DNA of 24,016 nt from contig DASRFJ010000181.1 in assembly GCA_035651595.1 (NCBI GenBank), positions 1 through 24,016 on the forward strand. The letters run 5' to 3'. The notes beneath the pieces were generated by a model. It saw nothing but the letters and a program-made list of their open reading frames with translations, had not been told where the DNA came from and made no database searches. The DNA comes from JAFARZ01 sp035651595. Its GTDB lineage: Bacteria > Actinomycetota > Actinomycetes > Streptosporangiales > Streptosporangiaceae. The position numbers and the translations under genes were made by a program. Positions 16,565 to 22,789 of the stretch are shown in pieces. Position 1 is the first letter of the stretch, and every line of letters starts with the position of its first letter.

Positions 16565-16920
16565 CCGGACGGCGGCCGCGCACCTCGACGATCGTGCTCA
16601 TCGGGCTGTTCCTGGGCGTGCTCGCGCTCTACGTCCTGGTACGTCCGGCCCCGGGCCCGGCGGGCGCGAGCCGGCAAGTCACGAATCCGTCCCAGAGTCC
16701 CACCCCCTCCACTGCCCATCCCACGAGGTCACTCACCCCGACCTGGTCGCCAAGCCCGACCGTCTCTGGCTCCGCCAGTCCGTCTCGTTCACCGCGGCCA
16801 AGCGCTTCCTCAGCACCGGCCACGCCGGTCAGTCCGAGCGTCGGGCCGTCTTCGGCATCGCCGGCGTCCAGCCCATCAGCACCCGCGGCAATCCCCCAGA
16901 CCAGCCAGCCCGCACCTTAA
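16561..16920 (+). CDS. One-helix membrane protein with Pro/Ser/Thr-rich extracellular tail
   Basis: This 119-residue protein has a short basic N-terminus (TGRRPRTST), a single hydrophobic helix IVLIGLFLGVLALYVLV, and about 85 residues of Pro/Ser/Ala/Thr low-complexity sequence with S-P repeats and no cysteine. By the positive-inside rule the tail would lie outside the membrane and could span or contact the cell wall. GTG 16561 overlaps the MscS stop codon, so the two are probably co-translated. I do not recognise a named family. Association with the channel is only suggested by coupling. Low-complexity tails evolve fast, so homologues may be hard to find by sequence. Confidence 0.65.
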   Translation: MTGRRPRTSTIVLIGLFLGVLALYVLVRPAPGPAGASRQVTNPSQSPTPSTAHPTRSLTPTWSPSPTVSGSASPSRSPRPSASSAPATPVSPSVGPSSASPASSPSAPAAIPQTSQPAP

Positions 16921-16939
16921 GCAGCCCGGCCACGTGCGC

Positions 16940-17344
16940 TCACAAGTGTTCGCTGAAGACTTCGACTTCGCAGCGGGCCGTGCTGCTGCGCCCGATGCGG
17001 GCATCGGCGGTGACCAAACAGACATGGAGGGCTTCGGCCAGGGCAACATACTGGGCGCCGTAGGCCGACAAGCTGGCGTGGAGGCTCTTGATGCGTGGCC
17101 ACAGCGGAAGGATGTCTTGCCGCTCGATAGGGAACGCGCGGTAGTTGGAAAGCGCCGCATCAGCCTCCCGTTCGGTGATCTTCTTCCCCCGCCGAAGCCC
17201 GAGCAGTGCGGAAATGACCTCCCCATCGAGTACCAACGGCGCGTACAAGGTCTGCGCTGTCGTCAGCCGCTGAGCGATGGATTCTCCTGCCGGCGTCTTC
17301 GCCACCAGCAGTTCGACCATGGCCGAGCAGTCAACGACGGTCAA
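16940..17344 (-). CDS. vapC: VapC-like PIN-domain toxin with an altered active site
   Basis: This 134-residue PIN-domain protein would be a Mg-dependent ribonuclease toxin. The conserved acidic residues are Asp5 (VVDCSAMVELL), Glu42 (LDGEVISALLG) and Asp114 (LVTADARIG). The other PIN aspartate, expected in a block like AYDAQYVALAE, is Gly96 here (LSAYGAQYVALAEAL). The codon is GGC, one transition from GAC. Activity may be reduced or lost. TTG 17344 is preferred because Asp5 lies only a few residues from it. The next in-frame ATG would delete it. The start overlaps the antitoxin stop by four bases (TTGA), which supports translational coupling with vapB. Confidence 0.85.
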   Translation of the reverse strand: MTVVDCSAMVELLVAKTPAGESIAQRLTTAQTLYAPLVLDGEVISALLGLRRGKKITEREADAALSNYRAFPIERQDILPLWPRIKSLHASLSAYGAQYVALAEALHVCLVTADARIGRSSTARCEVEVFSEHL

Positions 17345-17571
17345 TGCCCGGCCCGGCTCTCATCGATGGCGGCGAGAATGTCGGCGGCGCGGATATCGGC
17401 TGTCGCATCCCTGCGGGCTTGCTCCACCGCTTGCGCCACGGTAGGTCTGGCGGCCTCTCTCTCGATCAGGCCGCGGAGATATGCCTGCAGGGACTGCCCG
17501 GCTTGTGCTGCGCGGATCTTCATCGTCCGCACTGCGTCGTCGGAGACGTCCCGGATGGTAAGCGCCGTCAT
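17341..17571 (-). CDS. vapB: VapB/FitA-like ribbon-helix-helix antitoxin
   Basis: This 76-residue protein has a short N-terminal strand and helix pair, TALTIRDVSDDAVRTMKIRA followed by GQSLQAYLRGLIERE. It resembles FitA-type ribbon-helix-helix antitoxins that bind DNA as dimers and block a PIN-domain partner with the C-terminal tail. The tail (about residues 45-76) is acidic and helical. ATG 17571 has no clear ribosome-binding site. A TAAAAT-like box ends seven bases upstream, so a leaderless transcript is possible. The partner toxin gene overlaps by four bases. A palindrome at 17595-17612 is a candidate autoregulatory operator. Confidence 0.85.
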   Translation of the reverse strand: MTALTIRDVSDDAVRTMKIRAAQAGQSLQAYLRGLIEREAARPTVAQAVEQARRDATADIRAADILAAIDESRAGH

Positions 17572-17594
17572 GAAGCCATTTTAGCATCATTGAC

Positions 17595-17612
17595 TGCAGA
17601 ATGCATTCAGCA
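17595..17612. promoter_or_regulatory. Near-perfect 18-bp palindrome, candidate VapBC operator
   Basis: TGCAGAATGCATTCAGCA has one mismatched pair in nine, around a perfect GAATGCATTC core. It lies 24 bp upstream of the vapB start codon, near the expected -35 position. Ribbon-helix-helix antitoxins usually bind short inverted repeats in exactly this position to repress their own operon. Confidence 0.5.
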
Positions 17613-17613
17613 G

Positions 17614-17815
17614 TTACGGCTGGGTGGTGAGCGTGATGCCGACGGAACGGGATGCCCCGTTCCGGGTGAATTCGATCGTGACCTTATCCCCGGGACGCTT
17701 GGTGAGCATGAGTTCCACGATCTGATTGGTGCTGACCGCCGCCTGCCCGTTGATCGAGGTGATCAGGTCACCGATGGCGAGCCCCGCCGCCCGCAATTTC
17801 CGATTTGTTCCAGCA
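17614..17815 (-). pseudogene. C-terminal PDZ-domain remnant of an HtrA-like serine protease
   Basis: The final ~65 codons of a long open frame read KLRAAGLAIGDLITSINGQA, then STNQIVELMLTKRPGDKVTI, then a strand ending ITLTTQP. This matches the C-terminal half of an HtrA/DegP-type PDZ domain (A-G-L-x-x-G-D-x-I-x-x-I-N-G). The carboxylate-binding loop and the protease domain with its His-Asp-Ser triad are absent upstream, where the sequence becomes lower in GC and unlike any protein I know. No separate start or ribosome-binding site is evident. I read it as the tail of a deleted protease gene, now fused in frame to a hypothetical protein. Confidence 0.65.
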
Positions 17816-18633
17816 TGGCCCTGCCCGTTCAACGGTGTGCGGGCCCCTGGAGGCGCTCGAAAATTATTGCGGAAAGTTACCCCCCGATCCGGACCTCGTT
17901 GGCTTATTCCGGGGGTTTGCCCGGATCGCTGGCTGCCCGGTGGGCCGGCGGCTGGCTTGATGGGCTGGATAGCGTGGTGGTTTTTCCCTTTGTGGTAGCG
18001 GGACCCCTGTTCACGAGGGCCGGTCTTCCACGAAGGGGAAATCTTCCACGTTGATGACGGACTGCGGGTGCGCTCCTGTCCCGGTAGCCGCACGCTGCAC
18101 TCCAGGCACAGGCTGCGCGCACCCGGCCAGACCCAGCGGCCGGCACGGGCCACGCGTGCGTGCGCATTCGCCAACAGAGTCCCGATTTGGGGAGGTAAGT
18201 GTCCGCAATGATTTCGCGTCTTCTCCCGGAGGCATGGGATACCGTCGAACGAGCCGTCCATAAGCGGACATTGCGGGCTTGCATGATGAGCGCGGGCGGC
18301 TAATGCTTCGCCGGGCCGCACCTCCGCGACCGCGGTCGACAGGTCCCAGCCGTCGTCGGCGGCCTTACGGAACGCCCACCATGCCGCGCTGAGCGCCTCG
18401 GCCACGTCCGCGGCACGCACGTTCATCAGCACGGTTATCCGCACATGATCGCTGCCGCGCCGGCTCTCGCTGTCGATGTGCGGCTCGACGATCCGCTCAC
18501 TGGCCTGCGCCGCGAGATGGCGCTCGAACTGACCGCTGACGGCTCCCCAGTCACGCCAGCCACCGCTCCGGCTCACGCCGAGCCGGACCACCCAGTCCGC
18601 GCCCGCCGTACGGTTGATCATGGAAATGATCAT
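17614..18633 (-). CDS. Hypothetical protein with a non-native in-frame extension
   Basis: The frame is open for 339 codons, but only its first ~110 (18303-18633) look like a real gene: ADWVVRLGVSRSGGWRDWGA, then HVRITVLMNVRAADVAEALS, then AAWWAFRKAADDGWDLST and AEVRP. This resembles small conserved actinobacterial proteins of unknown function with strand-helix order. Residues after about 110 have composition unlike coding sequence until the PDZ remnant at the end. The native stop has probably been lost. The start may be ATG 18633 or ATG 18621, and neither has a good ribosome-binding site. A palindrome covers this region. It is divergent from the amidohydrolase gene. Confidence 0.4.
   Translation of the reverse strand: MIISMINRTAGADWVVRLGVSRSGGWRDWGAVSGQFERHLAAQASERIVEPHIDSESRRGSDHVRITVLMNVRAADVAEALSAAWWAFRKAADDGWDLSTAVAEVRPGEALAARAHHASPQCPLMDGSFDGIPCLREKTRNHCGHLPPQIGTLLANAHARVARAGRWVWPGARSLCLECSVRLPGQERTRSPSSTWKISPSWKTGPREQGSRYHKGKNHHAIQPIKPAAGPPGSQRSGQTPGISQRGPDRGVTFRNNFRAPPGARTPLNGQGHAGTNRKLRAAGLAIGDLITSINGQAAVSTNQIVELMLTKRPGDKVTIEFTRNGASRSVGITLTTQP
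18615..18632. promoter_or_regulatory. 18-bp inverted repeat over the hypothetical gene's start
   Basis: TGATCAT and ATGATCA are perfect arms separated by GGAA. The repeat spans both candidate start codons of the minus-strand hypothetical gene and lies 35-52 bp before the GTG of the divergent amidohydrolase. It could be an operator serving both genes. The hypothetical protein has no recognisable DNA-binding domain, so the binding protein is unknown. Confidence 0.4.
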
Positions 18634-18666
18634 GCCCGATTTTTAGCTGAACGGCGGTGGTGCTTC

Positions 18667-19566
18667 GTGCCAGGTCCGGTTGCTCCCCCGCGGGAGGACG
18701 CCGAGGTCCCGGAGTTCTGCCGGGCACTCGGCCTGCCCGGACTCGCCGACGTGCACACGCACTTCCTGCCGCCGCGGATGCTGCGCCGGGTCTGGGCGTA
18801 TTTCGACGAGGGCGGACCGCTGATCGGCAGGCGCTGGCCGATCCGGTACCGCTGGCCGGACGACGCAGCGCGGGCCGCGCACCTCGCCGGCATGGGCGTG
18901 CGGTTGTTCACGGCCTTGGCCTACGCGCACCGGCCCGGCATGGCCGCGGACCTCAACGCCTGGACGCTCGGCTTCGCCACGGCGACGGCCGGCTGCGTCC
19001 CGTCCGCGACCTTCTACCCTGAACCCGGTGTGACCGAGTACGTCGCCGGCGCACTGCGGGACGGCGCGCGGATCTTCAAGATCCACCTCCAGGTGGGCGG
19101 GTTCTCTCCCGCCGAACCGCTGCTCGCCCCGGTGTGGGGCCTGCTCGCGGACACCGGCACGCCGGTGGTCGTGCACGCCGGTCACGCTCCCGCGGGCAAT
19201 CCGCACACCGGCCCGGCGCCGTTCGGCCGGCTGCTCCGCGAGCACCCGTCGCTGACCGCCATCGTCGCGCATCTCGGTGCCCCGGACTACGAGGACTTCC
19301 TGCGGCTGGCCGCCCGGCACGACAACGTGGCGCTGGACACGACGATGGTCTTCACGGATTTCTTCGACGAGATCGCGCCGTTCCCGGCCGGGGCGCTGCC
19401 GCTGCTGCGGGACCTCGGCGAGGCCGGCAAGGTCCTGCTGGGCAGCGACTTCCCCAACATTCCCTATCCCTACGCGAGGCAGCTCGCCGGGCTCGCCGAC
19501 CTGGGCCTCGGCGACCGGTGGCTGAAGACCGTGTGCTGGGACGCGCCGGTCCAGCTCCTCGGTTAA
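18667..19566 (+). CDS. Amidohydrolase family 2-type metal-dependent hydrolase
   Basis: This 299-residue TIM-barrel hydrolase has the N-terminal metal motif LADVHTHFLPP (His30, His32). Later barrel strands are FKIHLQVGGF, PVVVHAGHAPAG, TAIVAHLGAPDYEDFL and VLLGSDFPNIPYPYARQL, where the final Asp would complete the metal site. This fits the Amidohydro_2 superfamily (PF04909), which includes decarboxylases and lactonases. The true substrate is unknown. GTG 18667 is preferred because the protein begins a sensible distance before the HxH motif. The frame is open further upstream to 18445, but there it is antisense to the hypothetical gene. The ribosome-binding site (GGCGGTGG) is weak. Its stop overlaps the convergent tetR stop by four bases (TTAA). 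Confidence 0.85.
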   Translation: MPGPVAPPREDAEVPEFCRALGLPGLADVHTHFLPPRMLRRVWAYFDEGGPLIGRRWPIRYRWPDDAARAAHLAGMGVRLFTALAYAHRPGMAADLNAWTLGFATATAGCVPSATFYPEPGVTEYVAGALRDGARIFKIHLQVGGFSPAEPLLAPVWGLLADTGTPVVVHAGHAPAGNPHTGPAPFGRLLREHPSLTAIVAHLGAPDYEDFLRLAARHDNVALDTTMVFTDFFDEIAPFPAGALPLLRDLGEAGKVLLGSDFPNIPYPYARQLAGLADLGLGDRWLKTVCWDAPVQLLG

Positions 19567-20138
19567 AGGGAGTCGATCCAGCGTTCCAGGCGGCGGCCCT
19601 CCCTGGCCATCAGCGCGGGGTCCCTGAAGGTATTGGTGAGCAGCGCGACGCCCTGATAGGACGCGACCAGCGCGACGGCGAGATCCCGCGCGTCGGCCCG
19701 TCCCATGGCGCGGAACTGCTGCTCGGCCCAGCCGACGAGGGTACCGAGCAGCACGGCGGCGGTCTGGTCCATGCCGTCCGAGCGTTTGTCCAGCTCGCAG
19801 GCCAGCGTCCCGAACGGGCAGCCGTATTTGCTGACCAGCTCGCGCTGGCTGGTCCACTCGCGGACGATTCCCTTCAGCCTGGCCTGCGGGGTGCGGCGCC
19901 GGTCAAGCGCCGCGAGCGTGGTCCTGAGGTGGTCGCCGTGCGCGTCGATCGCGGCCTCGACCAGCTGGTCCTTGGTCTTGAAGTAGTAGTAGACGTTGCC
20001 CACCGGCACGTCGGCCGCCTCCGCGATGTCAGCGAGGGTCGTCCGCTCGACGCCCTGCTCATGCAGCACAAGGCAGGCCGCGGCGATCAGCCGCTCGCGC
20101 TTGCCGGCGGGTGTGTCCTGGACCGCTGAGTCAGTCAT
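19563..20138 (-). CDS. TetR/AcrR family transcriptional regulator of the divergent exporter
   Basis: This 191-residue repressor has an N-terminal HTH at about residues 13-60: RERLIAAACLVLHEQGVERT, then TLADIAEAADVPVGNVYYYF and KTKDQLVEAA. The C-terminal ligand domain includes the segment SKYGCPFGTLACEL, typical of YxaF/LmrA-like TetR proteins. ATG 20138 lies nine bases after a good -10 box (TAATCT), so the transcript may be leaderless or nearly so. It is divergent from an EmrB/QacA-type MFS pump, with a 16-bp palindrome between them. Repression of the pump, relieved by a drug-like ligand, is the usual arrangement for such pairs and is inferred here. Confidence 0.9.
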   Translation of the reverse strand: MTDSAVQDTPAGKRERLIAAACLVLHEQGVERTTLADIAEAADVPVGNVYYYFKTKDQLVEAAIDAHGDHLRTTLAALDRRRTPQARLKGIVREWTSQRELVSKYGCPFGTLACELDKRSDGMDQTAAVLLGTLVGWAEQQFRAMGRADARDLAVALVASYQGVALLTNTFRDPALMAREGRRLERWIDSL

Positions 20139-20147
20139 CTCACTCAG

Positions 20148-20177
20148 AGATTATGTCGTTCTCCGGGCGGTAGACAA
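20148..20177 (-). promoter_or_regulatory. Candidate promoter of the tetR gene
   Basis: On the minus strand TTGTCT (20177-20172) and TAATCT (20153-20148) are 18 bp apart, a good match to a housekeeping promoter. The ATG follows nine bases after the -10 box. Confidence 0.5.
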
Positions 20178-20212
20178 CTTCCCGGCACGGCTTGTAAGTT
20201 AGTTGACTAACT
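20171..20212 (+). promoter_or_regulatory. MFS gene promoter overlapped by a palindromic TetR operator
   Basis: TAGACA (20171-20176) and TAAGTT (20195-20200), 18 bp apart, form a candidate promoter for the exporter gene. The operator AGTTAGT-TG-ACTAACT (20197-20212) has perfect 7-bp arms with a 2-bp spacer, and it overlaps the -10 box. A TetR dimer here would block RNA polymerase. The minus-strand tetR promoter shares the same -35 area, so both genes can be controlled. Confidence 0.6.
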
Positions 20213-20241
20213 GACTCTCAGCGCTCATGAAAGGTCATCCG

Positions 20242-21771
20242 GTGGCGACAAGCCCTGAGAATTCCCCGTTCCTGGCGACGGCCCGCGGCAGGCTCACGCT
20301 CGCCCTGCTGTGCGCCGTCGCGTTCCTCGACTTCGTCGACGCATCGATCATCAACGTCGCGCTGCCCTCGATGCGCGCCGACCTGCACGTGTCCGTGCAG
20401 AACCTGCAGTGGGTGCCCAGCGGCTACCTGCTGACCTACGGCGGGTACATGCTGCTCGGCGGGCGGGCCGCCGACCTGCTCGGCAGGCGCCGCGTGCTGG
20501 TGGCCGGCACGTTCGTGTTCGGCGCCGCGTCGCTGCTCGGCGGGCTGGCGCCGAACGCGGGCACGGTGATCGGCTCCCGGCTGGCCCAGGGCGTGGGCGC
20601 CGCGATGATGCTGCCGTCCGCGCTGTCGATCCTGACCACGACGTTCCGCGACGGGCCGGCGCGGAACAAGGCGCTCGGCGCGTGGGGCGGCATGGCCGGC
20701 CTCGGTTCCGCCGCCGGGGTGCTGCTCGGCGGCCTGCTGACCCAGGGGCCAGGCTGGCGTTGGGTGTTCCTGGTCAAGCCGCCGCTGACGGCCGTGGTGC
20801 TTTTCGGCGCGTTTGCGCTGCTCCCGGACGACCGGCGGCGCGGACGGCTGGCGCACTTCGACATCTCCGGCGCGGTGCTCGCCACCGCGGGCACGCTGCT
20901 CCTGGTCTTCGCGCTGGTCCGTGCGCCGGTGGACGGCTGGGGTTCGGCCCGCACGATCGGTGAGCTGGCCACCGCGGCGGTGCTGCTCGCCGCGTTCGTC
21001 GCCAACGAGGCGCGCGGCAAGAACCCGCTGCTGCCGCTGTCGATCTTCCGGATCAAGGGCCTCGCCGCCGCCGACATCACGCAGCTGATCGGCATCGCCG
21101 GCATGTTCGCGGTGTTCTTCTTCCTGACCCTGTACCTCCAGGACGTCCTCGGGTACTCGCCGATCCGCACCGGCCTGGCGTACCTGCCGGTCACGGCCGG
21201 CGTGGGCCTGTCCGCCGGCCTCACGCCGCGGCTGCTGGGCCGGTTCGGCATCCGGCCGGTCTTCGTGGCCGGCACGCTGGTGGCCGGCGGCGGGATCCTC
21301 TGGCTCTCCCGGGTCCCCATCCACGGCTCGTATCCCACCGGGATCCTGCCCGGGCTGATCATCTTGTCGCTCGGTCTCGGTGCCGAGTTCGTCGCCGCCA
21401 CGACCGCCGCCAACGCGGGGGTTCCGCCGCAGACCGCGGGGCTGGCCGCCGCGCTGTTCAACGCGTCGCAGTGGATCGGCGGCGCCCTGGGCCTGGCGAT
21501 CTTCTCGGCGGTCGCGACCGCGCGGACCAGCCACCTGCTCGCCGCCCGCGCACCGGCGCCGGTCGCCCTGGACGGCGGCTTCCACCTGGCGCTGCTGACC
21601 GCCAGCATCTTCCTGCTGGCCGCGTCGCTGTTCGCGTTGCGCACCACCCGCTCGCGCGGCGACCTGCCCACGCCGGAACCGGCGGGTCTCACGCCTGCGT
21701 CGTCCCCCCGAGAGCAGCCAGTAGCCCCTGAAGTCCCCCGCTCCCCCGCGAGCCCGTCCGCTAAGTCATGA
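20242..21771 (+). CDS. MFS drug exporter, EmrB/QacA (DHA2) 14-helix type
   Basis: This roughly 509-residue proton-driven multidrug exporter has fourteen hydrophobic segments. The first helix carries the family block FLDFVDASIINVALPSM. Motif A reads GGRAADLLGRRRVLVAGT after helix 2. A long GARLAQGVG-like segment (here GSRLAQGVGAAMMLPSALSI) matches motif B. GTG 20242 has AAAGG seven bases upstream. ATG 20227 is also in frame but has no ribosome-binding site, so the start could lie at either. The C-terminal ~40 residues are Pro/Ser-rich and non-membrane. The antisense strand is open for over 1.3 kb here because the missing stop of the convergent oxygenase frame allows it to run on. The MFS frame itself is intact and well conserved. 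Confidence 0.9.
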   Translation: MATSPENSPFLATARGRLTLALLCAVAFLDFVDASIINVALPSMRADLHVSVQNLQWVPSGYLLTYGGYMLLGGRAADLLGRRRVLVAGTFVFGAASLLGGLAPNAGTVIGSRLAQGVGAAMMLPSALSILTTTFRDGPARNKALGAWGGMAGLGSAAGVLLGGLLTQGPGWRWVFLVKPPLTAVVLFGAFALLPDDRRRGRLAHFDISGAVLATAGTLLLVFALVRAPVDGWGSARTIGELATAAVLLAAFVANEARGKNPLLPLSIFRIKGLAAADITQLIGIAGMFAVFFFLTLYLQDVLGYSPIRTGLAYLPVTAGVGLSAGLTPRLLGRFGIRPVFVAGTLVAGGGILWLSRVPIHGSYPTGILPGLIILSLGLGAEFVAATTAANAGVPPQTAGLAAALFNASQWIGGALGLAIFSAVATARTSHLLAARAPAPVALDGGFHLALLTASIFLLAASLFALRTTRSRGDLPTPEPAGLTPASSPREQPVAPEVPRSPASPSAKS

Positions 21772-21773
21772 TC

Positions 21774-22736
21774 ATGGAGCACATCGTCGCGGAGTTGCGG
21801 GAAGACCTTCGCGACCTTGCCGAGGAGGTAATCGCCGTAGCTGCCGGTGAAGGCGCGCAGGTCCTGGCCATCCCACCGTGGCCTGCCGTCTTCGCCGGCC
21901 GCCGCGCGGGCGGGCAGCGGCGGCACCTCGGCGGAGAACCCGGGATCCAGGAAGAACGGGAACGACAGCCGGCCGTGGCCGCTGAGGTTGCGCACCCGGT
22001 GCGGCGTGGACCGGTACCAGCCCCCGGTCATGCGGTCCAGCATGTCGCCGATGTTGCAGACGAACGTGCCGGGGATTGGCGGCGCGTCGATCCAGCCTTC
22101 CGGCGCGGAGATCTGGAGGCCCCCGCTGTCGTCTTGGGCGAGCAGGGTAAGCAGCCCGTAGTCGGTGTGCTCGCCCACTCCCCAGCCCGAGTCCCGCGGC
22201 GCCGCGGGCGGGTAGTGGAAGACGCGGAACAGCACGGTCGGATCCGCGGTGTATCCCGTGGCGAAGTACCCGGCGTCGAGCCCCAGGCTCAGCGCGATCT
22301 CGGACAGCACCGCCTGACCGAGGCGGGTGAGCTCGTCCAGGTACGCCAGCACCAGGGCGCGCAGCCGGGGAACCTGCCGCGGGAACAGGTTGCCGCCGTG
22401 CAGCGGCAGGCCTGCCACCACGCGCGGGTCGTCGCCGGGCAGTTCGGCGCCGAAATACAATCCCTCCTTCAGGTCGGGCTGTCCCGAGGTGAGTTCGGCG
22501 CCCACCGGAAAGTAGCCACGCCAGGCCCGCCCGCCGCGGGCCATCTCGATCTCCAGCTTGTCCGCCAGCGGCAGGGCGAAGAATTCCGCGCTCGCCTCGG
22601 CCAGCTCGCTGAGCAGGTCCGCGGGCACGCCATGCCCGGTCACGTAGAAGAAGCCGCGATCGCGACACGCCGCCTGGATCCGTTCGGCCGAACTGCCCGT
22701 TGATATGTCGATCACCGGAAGCGCGTCACCCGTCAT
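21774..22736 (-). CDS. 2-oxoglutarate/Fe(II) dioxygenase (isopenicillin N synthase-like), stop codon missing
   Basis: The ~320-residue protein runs MTGDALPVIDIST, then GFFYVTGHGVP, typical of the isopenicillin N synthase/gibberellin oxidase family. The facial triad is His190 and Asp192 (GEHTDYGLLTLL) and His246 (STPHRVRN). The 2-oxoglutarate-binding R-x-S is at Arg256-Ser258 (GRLSFPFF). The fold ends near GDYLLGKVAKVFPQLRDDVL, where homologues usually stop. No stop occurs in this frame. It runs on antisense through the MFS gene to 20436, which would make about 766 residues. The given end is therefore the end of recognisable homology, not a stop. ATG 22736 may be leaderless, with TACTAT seven bases upstream. 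The substrate is unknown. Confidence 0.8.
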
Positions 22737-22746
22737 GACGCCGATA

Positions 22747-22780
22747 GTAAGGGGGACGCGGAAATCCGCGTCCCCCTTAC
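22747..22780 (-). terminator. Perfect 16-bp-stem hairpin between the Ig-like protein gene and the oxygenase gene
   Basis: GTAAGGGGGACGCGGA and TCCGCGTCCCCCTTAC pair perfectly around a two-base AA centre. The hairpin begins ten bases after the stop of the minus-strand secreted-protein gene and ends ten bases before the oxygenase start. It has no T-run, which is common for actinobacterial terminators. Its last bases also form part of the putative -10 box TACTAT of the oxygenase gene. Confidence 0.7.
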
Positions 22781-22789
22781 CGGTGCGAG

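Noticed and set aside
18445..18666. Amidohydrolase start at ATG 18445
   Set aside because: The added 74 residues are antisense to the hypothetical gene, have no family match and would put the metal-binding HxH motif over 100 residues from the start, whereas the family has it near the N-terminus.
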